From contig NC_071355.1 of assembly GCF_943734655.1 (NCBI RefSeq), positions 74,964,449-75,028,448 of the forward strand: DNA of 64,000 bases, given 5' to 3'. The notes below the pieces were generated by a model, which did no database searches, had not been told where the DNA came from, and saw only the letters and a program-made list of their open reading frames with translations. Position 1 is the stretch's first letter; every line of letters begins with the position of its first letter. Position numbers and translations under genes: made by a program. Origin of the DNA: Sabethes cyaneus (Eukaryota; Arthropoda; Insecta; Diptera; Culicidae). Below, piece after piece: positions 24,289 to 35,830 of the stretch.

Positions 24289-25925
24289 ACCCGATTTAAT
24301 CCACCTAGTGGTGAAAGGAACCTTTGTTATACGGTCTTACTTGCTTTTTGAGATAGAAATCGACACGTCTTGGGAACATAATTCATCTATTGGTTAACGT
24401 TGCGTAGTGCGTTGGTTTTCATAAAATTTTTGGGAATTAAGTTTACAAAATTTGAACAAAATAGCAGCACCTATAAATTTTGATAGATCCTTTTTTCATG
24501 AAATTGCTGAGTAAGGGTAAGTTGGTTGCTACTAATTTGAGTAAAAGTTGTAAGAGGAAATATTATTCTTTAACATATACATTGCGTAGTAAAAGTCTAG
24601 GTTATAGGTTTTTGAACTACGCATAAATTTCTGTAATGCCATTCTTTTTGATTGACATCAATAAAGTTTCCTTGAATAAATTTAATCAATTTTTATTAAC
24701 CTTCGGTTACTCATGCTGTTGCATTTTGTACAACACGTGTAGGTTTTTGAATTTTATTTTGTTATAAAGTTACAAATCGCTGTTTAACTAACGTATATTC
24801 TTCAATTAACTTGTTATGAGCAAAACCTCATAATTATTCAATGCATTATTACTTTAAATTGTTGGGAAAATAGATGAACATAAACCGACATCACAGAAAC
24901 GAATCAATCAGCATGTGAGGTGAACGGTGATTGACCCTGGAATTTTCTCTCGTTTCTTCATATGAAAAAATGGTGCAGCAAAACTATCAGCAAATATAAA
25001 ATGTTTAATATGTATCTGTTAGTAGTCGAGTCATTCGGGGTCAAAATTAAGTCATTTGTTTTAATCAAAGTTCTACAGTACCTAAACAAACAAACATCAT
25101 CAAAGTTGTGTATTTTTACTATTTATACAATTTTGTAATACATGAAAAAGTCATACAACAATTACAAAAAGAGCTAAAATAGAATAAAACTGATTTTGCA
25201 AATTCATATACAATGAATAAGATTTTTCTATCTTCGCTGAATAGATAGAAGGTTACTGTTTTCAACAAAATTTCTTGTAGTAATATGTTGTAAAACTTTG
25301 CAGAACACATCAATGTGTTATATTGAAACTGAAGAAAAATAATTTTTTATTTAACTTTCAGGGGGATTAATCAAAAATTTAAATTGCACCAGACGATAGA
25401 ACTTTCAATTTCAAAAAATTCTTCCGAAGGTTCCATAAACCTAAAACCAAGTTTTCCCAGTCAAAATTCTAGTGCGCATTTCTTTTTGGCTTTGGGCCAT
25501 TGTGCGCGTGAGTAACCGTATTACAAAAGTTGGCGCGAGTGTTGGAGGGTTAATATCTTTTGATCGACAAAACCGGTTCTTCTGAAATTTTGCAGATATA
25601 TTTGCTGCATTAAAATCTCTAATTTGATGCCAACATAATTCAAACTAGATAAATCATCTTAGATGAAATCGTTATAAATTATTGTAAATTTTAATGTGTT
25701 GTATTCAAATGCTCATAACTTTTAAATTAAACGTCCAATCAATAAACAAATCAATAGTGATCTATTAGGTTATGTTACCTTTCAAATGAGACTAATAGCA
25801 CCTAAATCGGTTTAGTCATCTCTAAGAAACAGGCGATAATTATTACCTTGTCAAAACAGGTTTTTTAAGCATAACTTTTAAACTACTTGTTTGTTTTCAA
25901 TAAAATTTACCCGAAAATTTTAGCG
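24289..25925 (-). repeat. Rep1 copy in reverse orientation, 3' end to mid-body
   Basis: It begins with aaaaacccgatttaatccac (complement of the Rep1 3' end) and runs backwards through the whole body to aacaggcgataattattacc. It stops before the TG tract and the 5' hairpin. Together with the forward part it forms a large imperfect palindrome centred at about 24.3 kb. Confidence 0.82.
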
Positions 25926-26403
25926 AAACCTACACGTGTTGTACAAAATATAATAGAGTGAGTAACCGAAGGTTAATAAAAATTGATGAAAATTATTCTA
26001 GAAAACTCTATCGATGTGAATCAAATAGAATGGCATTACAGGAAATTATGCATAGTTCAAAAACCTGTAAACCAGACCTTTACTAGGTAATGTATATTGA
26101 AGAATAAGATTTCCTCTTACAACTTACTTTTATTTGCACTTACTCAGATTAATAACAACTTACTTATCCTTACTCAGCAATTTCATGAAAAATGGATCTA
26201 TTAAAATTTAAAAGTGTTCCGATTTTGTTCAAATTTTGTAAGCTTATTCAATTTTCAAAAATTTTATGTAAACCAACGCACTACGCAACGTTAACCAATA
26301 GATGAATTATATTCCAAAGACGTGTCGATTTTTATCTCAAATAGCAAGTAAGACCGTATAACAAAGGTTCCTTTCACCACTAGGTGGATTAAATCGGGTT
26401 TTT
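25926..26403 (+). repeat. Rep1 3' segment, forward
   Basis: From cctacacgtgttgtacaaaa to aggtggattaaatcgggtttt, matching 9467-9955 of copy 1 with few differences. It is probably the distal remainder of the forward copy interrupted at 24288, though about 600 bp of the body is missing. Confidence 0.8.
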
Positions 26404-26749
26404 TTCTTAATTTAAGGAGGCCCACCAACACACCCCCACACCAAAGAAATCGCACATAGAGTCCCCTGGTAATGGACTCCTCACTTGGCAATAAAAATCT
26501 AAATACGAAAACTAAACGAAAAAACAGAAACTAAATAAAATGCAACAATTAAAAGGTGTGTGTGTGATGAGCTATATAAATGCGTATGCGTATGCTTATT
26601 TAAAGTCCGATTTCATCTCCAATCTGATGTCTAGTCTCAAGTCTAATTTAAAACCAATATATTTCCATTTTTATGTCCAATTTTAAGTTATGTAAGTGAT
26701 GACAGAAAACTCGAAAGAAAATTCGGAAAATCATGTTCTGTCACATGGA
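26404..26749. other. Spacer, nothing recognised
   Basis: Short AT-rich stretch with no repeat match. Confidence 0.5.
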
Positions 26750-27180
26750 TTTATTTAAGAAATTACCCTTTCTTGGCAGAAAACACCGAAAAGAGTAAAC
26801 GCGGCACAGACAAAAAACGAGACCAAAAAAGCATATAAAGAGTTAGAAAAATGCGTCGAAAACTGGACAAGACGAAAAACGGGAAAAGAAATAACAGTTA
26901 AAACAAAATTTAATAGTTAAATAACTAGTTAAAACAGGCAAAAAACAGGACTGAAAATGAGAAAAATGGGAAAGGAAGCCAAAAAAGAACGGCGGAAAAC
27001 GAGACCAAAAACAAGGAGATGGACGAATGAAGAACGGAATTGAATAGAAGAAAAACGAGAGAAAAGAAGGAACAACCATAAAGAAAACGTAGAAAAATAG
27101 GATAAGCTACAGAATACAGATAAAGTATAGAAAAAGAGAAAGGGAGAAAAACGGGATAGTTAAAAAGGAGAATAGACATA
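26750..27180. repeat. Purine-rich low-complexity tract
   Basis: Mostly A and G on the plus strand with recurring aaaacgaga, aaaacaggac and agaaaaacggg words. The minus-strand Phe/Ser/Leu-rich ORFs are compositional artefacts. A second tract of the same style is at 29431-29800, flanking the SINE copies. Confidence 0.8.
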
Positions 27181-28495
27181 GGGTAAGGAACGAGTTAAGC
27201 AGTGTTACCTATTTTAATCAGTTGAACATAAATGATCCGAAAATGCACTTTTTTATTCATATTTTCAAAATCTTTTGATAGGATCATCTTCACAAATCAC
27301 TTAACCATACATTTGGTTCACACAAACACAATTTACTGGGTTTCCGACAAGAAATATGATGAATTAAAAATTGTTGTCCAAAAACGTACATTTTTCAGCT
27401 GCTCTTCAGCAATCGCCACCTCGCTACTAACGAATTCATCAAATTTTCAGCACTGATTACAACCACTCTGAAAGTCAAGCACTCAATTGTCACATACTAT
27501 ATTATTCAGTCTCTTTTTTTCTATTATCTAAGGCTTTGTCACTAGCCGAAAATTTTATTATTTTCTAACAAAACTGAAAACAAATTCTGAATTGATGGAA
27601 CCTGTTCACCAGTAGCAGCAGCTGCAGCACAACTGATGAACTATCGTGTTGCCAAGATACTGTTTCGGTTCTGGAAATAAGAATTTTAAGTTTGAAATTA
27701 ACTGAAACCTCCTATAGTGAAAACGTGGTTCAATACTTTTAAGAGAAATGTATGTTCATAATTAATTTTTCTTTATTAAAAACAACACAAAAGACAGCTT
27801 TTTCAATAATTTTTGAAGATTTTCTCAGTGATTTAATGAAGCAACGATGTGTTTCAATGTTATTTACTTTGACAACACTGTTCTAAAGTTAGATCGTGTG
27901 CACTTCTATGTTTGCCTCTTTTGTTCTCCCACCATCCTTATGAACAGCGAGTGAGACGTCAAACTCGCAGTTTCCCATAAGAACACCAGAGAACAAAAGA
28001 GACGACGAATACCGTTTGCCGAACGGTGCGGTGAGTGTATGCCCCGATAAACAATTTAGACAGATGGCATTTTACGCATATGCCGATACGCTATGCCGAT
28101 TACGCATCAGATGCCGATTAGTAGGTCGCGGATAGGAACGCGAACTTACTGAATAGGGGGAAAAGTTCGAGGGATTTTTTAACGGGACGTAAAAAAATTC
28201 AGATTTCAGGATTGCTGAAAACAGCACCCTGCGGGTGAAAATGGGTTCGGTGTGTTCAAAATTAGTTCCACCGCTCCAACTTTTAAAGCGAAAAATCAAA
28301 AGTTTAGCTCAACAATAGTGTCTTCCAATGGTAACAGCTTGAAGAACTAAAGATAGCAAGAAGATTGGTATGCTGATATCCCCCACTTAGTCAACCCATC
28401 GCTTGTAATAAGGTAAAACAATCAGTGACCCGCTTAGACTGCTTAAAACTAGTTCTTTACCCTACCTCGAGTTTTTAGTCTTGACCTTGAAATGC
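27181..28495. other. Spacer, no supported feature
   Basis: About 1.3 kb. The minus-strand ORF at 28072-28299 has no recognisable domain. Confidence 0.45.
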
Positions 28496-28878
28496 GGTCA
28501 AACATATTTCATTAATATTTTTTGAAACGGTGATTCTACAATTGATGAAGGGACGGTAGGGGAAATTAATAAAAAAAAATTTGGAAAATGGAGGGAAAAG
28601 ACTGGAAAGGTAAGGGGGTAATAGATAACTATGCTTAACAAGTTGTCGTTGTGACTCCTACCTTTTGTCCAATGCTGGAAAGTGCATGAGTCGAACCAAG
28701 CTATAATCAGAGATTATAACCGGATTCGAACCCACAACACCCGCCAGAGCGTGTGGCTCGCTAGTACTTCCACTCTTTCTCCTCCATTTTCCAAAAAAAT
28801 TTCATTACTTTCCCCTACCGTCCCTTCATCAATTGTAGAATAACCGTTTCAAAAAATATTAATAAAATATGTTTGACC
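28496..28878 (-). repeat. tRNA-like SINE copy framed by a 97-bp inverted repeat
   Basis: Arms 28496-28593 and 28782-28878 are reverse complements with few mismatches (both carry attgatgaagggacggtagg or its complement). On the minus strand the middle has a B-box-like gggttcgaatccggttataa, followed by cagcattggacaaaaggta, then the 3' arm. The second arm on the right is an extra inverted copy of the 3' end, so the structure is a SINE joined head-to-tail to an inverted 3' fragment. Confidence 0.7.
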
Positions 28879-29045
28879 GGAGCCTTTCTCCAAAAACCCG
28901 CGCTGAGAATCGCGGCTAACACGCTGACAGACGAACAACATCACGCGCAGTACCTTGCAAGTCGTAAGAGCCTGCACAGTGTCGTCGTCCAGAAAGTAAA
29001 AACAAGTTAGATTAAAACTTCTCGGTCGGTGGTTTCAACAGTTGA

Positions 29046-29430
29046 CGGAGGAAGAGGCACAATTTGTGTGTCCAAATCCAAAATCCAAAAATCCAAATCC
29101 AGATACGTCGCTACATTAATAAGGGGGGTTGCGCAGTCTCCTTTTGTCCAGCGCCTCTATGGTTCAAAGGTACAAGTACCAGCGAACCACACGCACTGGT
29201 GGGTGTTGTGGGTTCGAATCCGGTTATAATCTCTGATTATAGCTTCCCATGCACCTTCCAGCATTGGACAAAAGGTAGAAGTCACAACGACAACTAGTTA
29301 AGCGTAGCTTCCTATTACCCCCGCCCCCTTACCTTTCCACTCTTTCCACTCCATTTTCCAAAAAAAATCATTACTTTCCCCTACCGTTCCTTCATCAATT
29401 GTAGAACTACCGTTTTAAAAAATATTAATG
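29046..29430 (+). repeat. tRNA-like SINE, second copy (forward)
   Basis: From about 29118 ggttgcgcagtctcc (weak A-box-like) through ggtgggtgttgtgggttcg and aatccggttataatc (B-box) to the shared 3' part cagcattggacaaaaggtag and tcatcaattgtagaactacc. It lacks the extra inverted arm of the first copy. RNA polymerase III promoter boxes are inferred from the tRNA-like motif only. Confidence 0.65.
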
Positions 29431-29800
29431 AGAAGGACAAGAAAAGGAGAAAATATGGAAAAGGGAGAAACGAGAACGGAAAAAACAGGACAGAAAAAGA
29501 TAATAAAATGACAACGGAAAACAAAAGCAGTTGGAAAAAACAGACAGAAAATTAGGAACAGCAGGATTTATAGAAGAACACAATAGATGAAAACGAACAA
29601 CGAGAATAAAAAGCGAAAAAATACGAAAATCGGGACAAAAAAACGAAAAAGGCCGAAACGGGATTCTGTCAAAATGACAAAAAACGAGACAGGAAAAGAG
29701 TTGAAATAAATCTGAAAACGAGGAAAAACAGAAGAAAAAGGACAAGATGAAGAGGAAATAACGATTAAAAAAACGAGATAGAGATTTATTAAATACTATA
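29431..29800. repeat. Purine-rich low-complexity tract
   Basis: A/G-rich with words such as gaaaaaacaggacag and aaaaacgag, like 26750-27180. The 129-codon minus-strand ORF is a compositional artefact. Confidence 0.8.
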
Positions 29801-29990
29801 TTAGTTCTTTTCAAGTTAATTTCACAGTATTAATTCAATTAATAATTCAAGATAGCTCCGCATAACCCGCTTTACCTGCAAAAAGGACGAATAAGCCAAA
29901 AAGAAATCTTGTCACGGCACAGGAATTCTCACACCTGTTGACGTTTAGTTTATCAGTCCTTTTGAAATGTTAGGCGAGACTAGTGAACGC

Positions 29991-30053
29991 TTTCCGGTAG
30001 AAAACTTACAAAAACTCTTGAATTAACAGTTGTTGTAAGTTTTCTACTGGAAA
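29991..30053. promoter_or_regulatory. 21-bp inverted repeat upstream of the membrane-protein gene
   Basis: Arms 29991-30011 and 30033-30053 (tttccggtagaaaacttac and its complement) match except for one base, with a 21-bp loop. It ends about 85 bp upstream of the putative 5' splice donor, so it lies in the promoter or 5'UTR. It could be a regulatory hairpin or a small repeat relic; function is not shown. Confidence 0.5.
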
Positions 30054-30138
30054 ACAAAGCAGCCTGCCGCACAAATCTTCTACTGTCAAGTCTTGCTAGC
30101 AATTTTAATTGTGTTGGCCTAGTACCTACTGGTTGCAG

Positions 30139-30198
30139 GTAACTGTAAAACAAAGTTATTTTTGTTTTGTTAACTTTATTGATTTGCACGGTTTTCAG
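30139..30198 (+). other. Putative 60-bp 5'UTR intron
   Basis: Donor ggttgcag|gtaact and acceptor gcacggttttcag|ata, with a T-rich interior and a ttaac branch-like motif. Size and borders are typical of insect short introns. Not supported by transcripts. Confidence 0.5.
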
Positions 30199-30223
30199 AT
30201 AATTGCTACTACGAACAAACGAG

Positions 30224-30805
30224 ATGGCAAGTAAAATTGCTCTCTTGCTGGCTGTTTTGGTTTATTTCGTTTTCAAAGTTCCTGTATTCGTCGATCAGCC
30301 CCCGAAGGAATCGACTGGACTGTACTTCGCGAGAGCATTGGCCGGGACATCTGTCGTAATGTTTCTTAGCAAAACCAGCCTATTCCCGAAGCGTTTTCGA
30401 AAGATCTCGCTGGCGGTGCAAGCTATTGTTGAACTTTTCGCCTTTCTTCTAGCGATAGAGATTGCAATGGTCAAGCTCTGGTGCCGAATTGAATTGATCG
30501 TGTCGCGTTTGTTCGAGTGGCTGGTTTCCAGCAGAAATCAAGCACTATTCATTGATATGGGAGGCAGTTCTTTGGTAAAATTGATAGTTACATTGGGCGC
30601 TATAGCAACATTTACTTTAACGGCCATCGGAACCGGTTACGTTGATGTCGGTTCAAGGATTTATAGGAAAACCGTGAAAAAGTTTCAGCAGATGTACACC
30701 CGGGCATACACTAAGCCGCAACCGATATTTTGCCCGGCACATCCTTGTCAGTCTACAGATTTGGAAACAACCAGCAGTAGTCAACGTGTTCCGCGAAGAT
30801 ACTGA
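30224..30805 (+). CDS. Small four-helix membrane protein of unknown function
   Basis: The first ATG is at 30224 (MASKIALLLAVLVYF), giving 193 residues to the TGA at 30803-30805. Hydrophobic segments lie at about residues 5-23, 35-49, 61-83 and 116-138. A basic, less hydrophobic C-tail (residues 145-193) holds CPAHPCQ. The first segment could be a signal anchor. A likely 60-bp 5'UTR intron runs from GT at 30139 to AG at 30198, with the ATG 26 bp after the acceptor. A poly(A) signal AATAAA lies at 30859-30864. The coding part is intronless and undamaged and is not part of any repeat here. I do not recognise the family; the pattern suggests an ER or plasma-membrane protein. Confidence 0.8.
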   Translation: MASKIALLLAVLVYFVFKVPVFVDQPPKESTGLYFARALAGTSVVMFLSKTSLFPKRFRKISLAVQAIVELFAFLLAIEIAMVKLWCRIELIVSRLFEWLVSSRNQALFIDMGGSSLVKLIVTLGAIATFTLTAIGTGYVDVGSRIYRKTVKKFQQMYTRAYTKPQPIFCPAHPCQSTDLETTSSSQRVPRRY

Positions 30806-30844
30806 AGCATGGTATCTGATGGATGAGATTAAAACTATTTATAT

Positions 30845-30864
30845 TTTATTAATAATTAAATAAA
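30845..30864. terminator. Two opposed poly(A) signals
   Basis: TTTATT at 30845-30850 is AATAAA on the minus strand, 60 bp past the minus-strand stop. AATAAA at 30859-30864 serves the plus gene, 54 bp past its stop. Cleavage downstream of each would make the two transcripts overlap tail-to-tail. Confidence 0.6.
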
Positions 30865-30909
30865 ATTTTGGCAGTCAATCATAAGCTTTCGCCAAAAAAT
30901 ACTAATTAT

Positions 30910-31154
30910 TTATAATGTGTTATGATCATTCAAATCAGAGCTATTTTTCCTTTTGAATACTGCGAATCTATTATGAATTAATTGTTTTAATGCTGCATTA
31001 GTTACCCGTTCAGTAACATCTGAAAACATCGCATGATCAACTTTTCCGGTTTCTAAAATTCTACTAATACTATCGACAAAGTATTTTATTCTAACCAGAT
31101 TTCCGTTTAAAAATAACTTCTTAAAACCAGATTTCAAATATCCTGCTTTTAAAT
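30910..31154 (-). CDS. Probable last exon of a minus-strand gene (C-terminal 80 residues)
   Basis: A strong acceptor (ttttttttcttcgtctatccag) precedes the exon on the minus strand. The exon enters with two bases of a split codon and reads LKAGYLKSGFKKLFLNGNLV, then KYFVDSISRILETGKVDHAM, DVTERVTNAALKQLIHNRF and a charged end to the TAA stop. Composition is that of a soluble, helical protein. Upstream exons were not found in the next 2 kb, so the preceding intron is long or the piece is a relic. I do not recognise the family. Location tail-to-tail with the membrane-protein gene supports a real gene end. Confidence 0.55.
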
Positions 31155-33349
31155 CTGGATAGACGAAGAAAAAAAACGAAGAACAAACATTCTAAAGTGA
31201 CCATCATCTATCGAACTACTGCACAACAGCGTCAATTAGCCCAAAGGTGCAACCTCTGAACCGTTAATATTTTCCTTCCTCGAACTCGGTCAACGGTCAA
31301 CATCATCGTTTCCCTGCGAATCTCGCCAAACTGGTCCATGAAGATGTTGTAACTTCCTGAGCATGCAAAATACGTTCATGAATGAAGGGTCATCTTCTGC
31401 ATTTGCATCTTCACTGACATTTGGTCTCCTGCTATCGAAGATGCTGATGATGTACAGCCGGAATGAAACCGGAATTCAGCATTTCCAGCTCTGATGTAGC
31501 TCCTGGTTAACTGACCATTGCATTATCTTTTTTTTACCGAAGGGACGCAATTTTATAGCTGTTTAAATTGCATTTAAAGGCCTGTTTGTATGGACGAGGG
31601 GCACATCACTACCTGCAGAAGGGCCAGATGCTGACAAGATCCTGCGTAAGAAGTGTGAGCAAAGATCACCGAGCGACGCGCTTGTTGACCAGCATCAGCT
31701 CCCGTCGTGCGTGTGTGTATGTATTTAAGAATCCCTTCAACCCAAACTTCAAAACTAGAAGAAAATGTAAACATTACAACCGTTTATTTGCTCTCTACTC
31801 TCAAAGCAGCTGACAGTTTTGGGAAAAGGGAATTTTTAGTGGTTTGAGGCAGGCAAATTTTCCCGATGTGAGAGCAAATAACTAATCTGCAGAAAAGCAA
31901 GGGCCAACACAAAACTAATCCACTACCATTTCACATCGCTCGGTACTGGCAATATTCTCATTCTTCCCGGTTCACTCGAAAGCCCATTCATCAACAGCCT
32001 TGGCGGGACATTCCACAGTATAAAATCTCTGCACATCAGCCATTAAATTCAAACGGTCGCATACCAGCCCAAAGTAGTAGCTAGGAAATGGAACGTAATC
32101 CACCCCCACCACAGTAATCAAACATACATACAACATCCAGTACGAAACCAATGAGCTGATCACCACCGTGCGTCGGTAGCAACGGCAATCCACAAGGGTA
32201 ATTAAGCAGAACCATCCGTCGTTTTTCGGGGGGAACAGCCAACAGTGTACGGTGTAATTAGCAATCGATAACGACATCGAACGAGTCCTTTGCAATGACT
32301 TTCCGGTGCTTGGCTCTCGACAAAAGTCAACCAGCAAGGTACAAGACAAACCGATGAACCGCCCGCAGAATATGCTTCCAATCCCACCAACTGTTGGCCG
32401 GGAGCAGCAGGGACACAAACGCGCGTCACATTCACTGGCGTGGTACAAATAGTTTGTATGCGAAAGTAGGAAGCGAGATCCTATCGGAACGGTAATAAGC
32501 GGTAATTTGAACTGCAGGATTTTATCTGTGCACCACATCATCGGCGTTCTCTTTTATCAACGGACAACGATGGCAAGCAGCAGCGACGAAGGATTCGCTC
32601 ACTCTTTTGGTGAATAACGCCGCCCACAGCCAGCCAGTGACTGCATTCAGTTGCAAACCGATGATGAAAGTTGTCCAAATCCCACCGCAGTCGGTTCGGT
32701 CGGTTTAGTGGATTATGTGTTGTACAGCTGCAACCCCTTTTGATTCGGCCGATTGGCGCTAGTCTGGCTTCTCATCTGAACCGCGAACAGCAGCAGCCGG
32801 TGCAAATGTCGTCAACAACCGCGTTGTCCGTGACGCGTGGCTTATGTGCGGTTGATTAGCAGAGAAAGTAAGCTACTCGCTGATGCAGTTTATCTTTTCG
32901 GTAAAAAGTCTGTATTACTCAGAATGATTCATCTATACCAAGTAGTGTATATTGAGCCCGGGAATTAATTTATAAATATTCGGATACGAATTATACTTGG
33001 ATTTGTCGCAATGCTTTCACACAGAAAATTGACCGACGAGATTTCTAGAAAGGCGGGAGAAACTTATAAAATATACCGTCTTTACATTTGTTTTCTTCAT
33101 ATCGTTAACTAACATGATATTCTTTCGTTTAGTACCCGAATGTTTTACTTACTAAACTACTGTCGTCTGTTATATTAGGAAGTCTAATGCGTAATTTTGT
33201 TTTATTCTTCCAATTCTATCGTATCATGTAAAATAAGATTAAGCCTTTTGTGAAATTCATTGTTTGGATCAATACTAACATCCTGTGAAGAGAAATCTGA
33301 GGTACAGGAAGTTCAATAATAAGCGCCTTCAGACAGCGTCACGTTCTAT
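31155..33349. other. Unique, GC-balanced non-coding block
   Basis: No repeat family of the window appears here. Overlapping ORFs on both strands (for example minus 31972-32541) are Cys-rich without a domain. It may be an intron or regulatory DNA of the minus-strand gene whose last exon ends at 30910. Confidence 0.4.
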
Positions 33350-33545
33350 TATTTCAAACTTTACCTTCTCATGGTACCAACTGGGACATGAGTAATCTTA
33401 TTGAAGATTGGGTAACCAACCTCGGGGGAAACTAAGGTCGTATGCTGACAGGGCAGCGGGGAATTATCGTTTTCGTGTTACGCTAATCGTTTAACGTCCT
33501 CGTGTAGGGCGCTAAACAGTACTGTCACGATGTATAGTGGTGCCG
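33350..33545 (+). repeat. 5'UTR fragment of RTE family B
   Basis: ggtaccaactgggacatgag, gattgggtaaccaacctcgg and actaaggtcgtatgctgaca match, in the same order, 55399-55480 upstream of the family B start codon. No coding part follows. Confidence 0.7.
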
Positions 33546-33552
33546 AATCGAA

Positions 33553-33700
33553 AAACCCGATTTAATCCACCTAGTGATGAAAGGAACCTTAGTTATACAA
33601 TGTTATTTTTCATTTGATATGGGCATTTCTAGCTAAAATAGAAAATCGGCTTGTCTCGAGTATTTTTTATTGGAATGAAGTTTTGCTGATATGTTGGATA
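33553..33700 (-). repeat. Rep1 3' end, reversed, short
   Basis: aaaaacccgatttaatccac, ctagtgatgaaaggaacctt and agttatac are the complement of the Rep1 3' terminus. The following ~100 bp diverge. Confidence 0.7.
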
Positions 33701-33856
33701 CCACGCAAGGATTCATTTTCCATTAAACATAATTTTTTCACCAAGAGTAACTTTTCAACAGGAGGTATTTGGATATGAGCTTATTTTTTTAATTATGTCT
33801 TAAAACTGCTTATTGGATCAAAATTCCGTCAAAGGAAGGTTGTGGGAAATTAGATG

Positions 33857-34103
33857 TAGGGTACGGGAGGGTATTTTCAGCAGGTCTCAAAGTTTAGCCT
33901 ATTTGCCTTTTCTTTCGCCAATAAATATACTTTGCCGACATACAATTTGAATATATTATAACTATTTTTTCAAGACTGTAAGTAATCTACTATTTTTTAT
34001 TCAAAGAACGTCAAAACCACCTGTTCTTCCACTAGAACTAGGCCATAGGCCGAAAAAATAGAAGCCATCGCTTAATGGGCTGAAAATACTCTCCCGTACC
34101 CTA
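33857..34103. mobile_element. 247-bp TA-flanked MITE
   Basis: Ends 33857-33881 and 34079-34103 are 25-bp inverted repeats with one mismatch, starting tagggtacgggagggtat. TA at each end can be read as the mariner-type target duplication. No coding capacity. Confidence 0.8.
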
Positions 34104-34160
34104 TTTTCAGACAAAAATTACACTAAAATAAAAAAAACTTTGTAAAATCATGATAATAAT

Positions 34161-34270
34161 CCCCAAGCAATAATATGAGTTTTATTACACTCTTATGATG
34201 GCATTCAAGACAAAAATTGATCATGAAAACTGTCATAAGAGTGCAATAAAACTCACATTGTGGCTTGGGT
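34161..34270. mobile_element. About 108-bp hairpin MITE (family G), copy 1
   Basis: ccaagcaataatatgagttt and its complement flank a short centre with tcaagacaaaaattgatca. Almost the whole element folds on itself. A second copy is at 45968-46074. Confidence 0.85.
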
Positions 34271-34852
34271 CATAAAATGTTAATTTTCTCAAAATATCCC
34301 CGCCTTATTATTTTGAAACATAGCTTAAATTATTAGGGTATAATTTCTAATGAATGAATCACTTATGGACTCTCTTTCTGATATTTTTTTTAAATCCTTG
34401 AAATTTCTATTTTTTGTAAAACTACTAAAAACAAATTCACAACAATTTTGAAGTAAATTCTTACACAAACTGTTTCTTAGGCTTAGTCGTTTTCAAGTTA
34501 TTGCAAATGTAAAATCTAAAAACGATGTATTGGGGTCAATTCACGCGAAGTATCCGTAGGCTTGATTGTGCTCATCTTCTCCGTAAAGAGACAGACCTAT
34601 ATGCATCTCACAACGATCAAGTGCTTTTATTAAAGCAAAAATCCTAATTTGGTCCTCTAGATTAAAAGTAATGCCTTCTTTATAAAGGAAAGACTCGTTT
34701 TGTCAATTCCTTTTATTTTCTCTTGTTTATAGGTGTATTTGGAAATATTAGATTTAAAAAGAAAATATTTTCACACTCCAATTTCAATCATTCCAATCAA
34801 AAATAATCAATTCAAAAAAGCTGTTGAAGCGCTTTAAACTGAAAATACTCAT
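34271..34852. other. AT-rich spacer
   Basis: Nothing recognised. Confidence 0.45.
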
Positions 34853-35830
34853 ATAGAAATCGACACGTCTTCGAAACTTAATTCAACTGTTTGTCAACCA
34901 ATAAAAGATAGATAGTTACTATATGCAGGAAAGTTGCTTATTTAAGTGTTTCTACAATTTTTGTGAAGACACTATATTTTCTTTGACTAAGAAACATAAA
35001 TCTGTATCACCCTATTAGGGGGATTTACGGTCACCCTAATAGTGTAAGAAAATGCGATATATTTAACTAATGAACTGCTTCAAAACCACACCCGTTAAAA
35101 AATTACGCATTTTTGCGCTATAGTAAACTATCGCGGTTTTGAGGTTTGATCCCACTGATTCATATCAGTAAAGTTTTCTTGAATAAATCTCATCAATTAT
35201 TATTAAATATCTTTTGACAGGTAAAACCAATTCTCATGAAATTTCGCATATATATTGACAGTGTTAAAACCTCTCATTTGATACTAAAATAATTGAAAGT
35301 AGATAAATTATCTTGGTTAAAATCATTATAAGTTATTGTTAATATTGGTGTGCTGTACGCGATTGTTCATAACTTTGTAATTAAACGTCTAATCAAAAAA
35401 CTATTCAATAGTGATAGATGAGGCTGTAATACCTTCTAAATGAGACTAATAGCGCATAGATCGGTTTGGTCATCTCTGAGAAACAGGCGATAATAATTAC
35501 CTTGCCAAGAAAGGTTAGGTAAGATTAACTTTTAAACCACTTGTTTGTTTTCAATAAAACTTCGTAGAATACTTTATGATAACAATGATGCTAAGATCGT
35601 TGAAATCGGTTGTATGGTTCCGGAGAAAAACATGTCACGTAGTTTTCACATTTTTGCTTATAACTTTAAAACAAAATGTTGTATCACGAAACAATTCAAT
35701 AGTGATATACTAGGCAATAATACCCTTCAAACAAAAGCAATAGCAGATGAATCGGTTCAGACATCTTCGAGAAACAGACGATAGAAAATGAAGCGTCACA
35801 CACATATATACATACATACATACTGAAACA
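34853..35830 (-). repeat. Rep1 body, reversed, diverged
   Basis: atagaaatcgacacgtcttc marks the 3' body, and from about 35205 the reversed mid-body follows. It includes both internal units (acaggcgataataattacc at about 35483 and gaaacagacgatagaaaatg at about 35771) and a short (CATA)n-like tract in place of (TG)n. It is more diverged than copies 1 and 2. Confidence 0.75.

Noticed and set aside
26843..27179. Minus-strand Phe/Ser-rich ORFs (also 29425-29814)
   Set aside because: Produced by purine-rich low complexity; no domain, and two such tracts of different sequence give the same composition.
31972..32541. 189-codon minus-strand ORF
   Set aside because: Cys/Trp-rich, overlapped by other ORFs, no splice signals or domain; likely chance in GC-balanced DNA.
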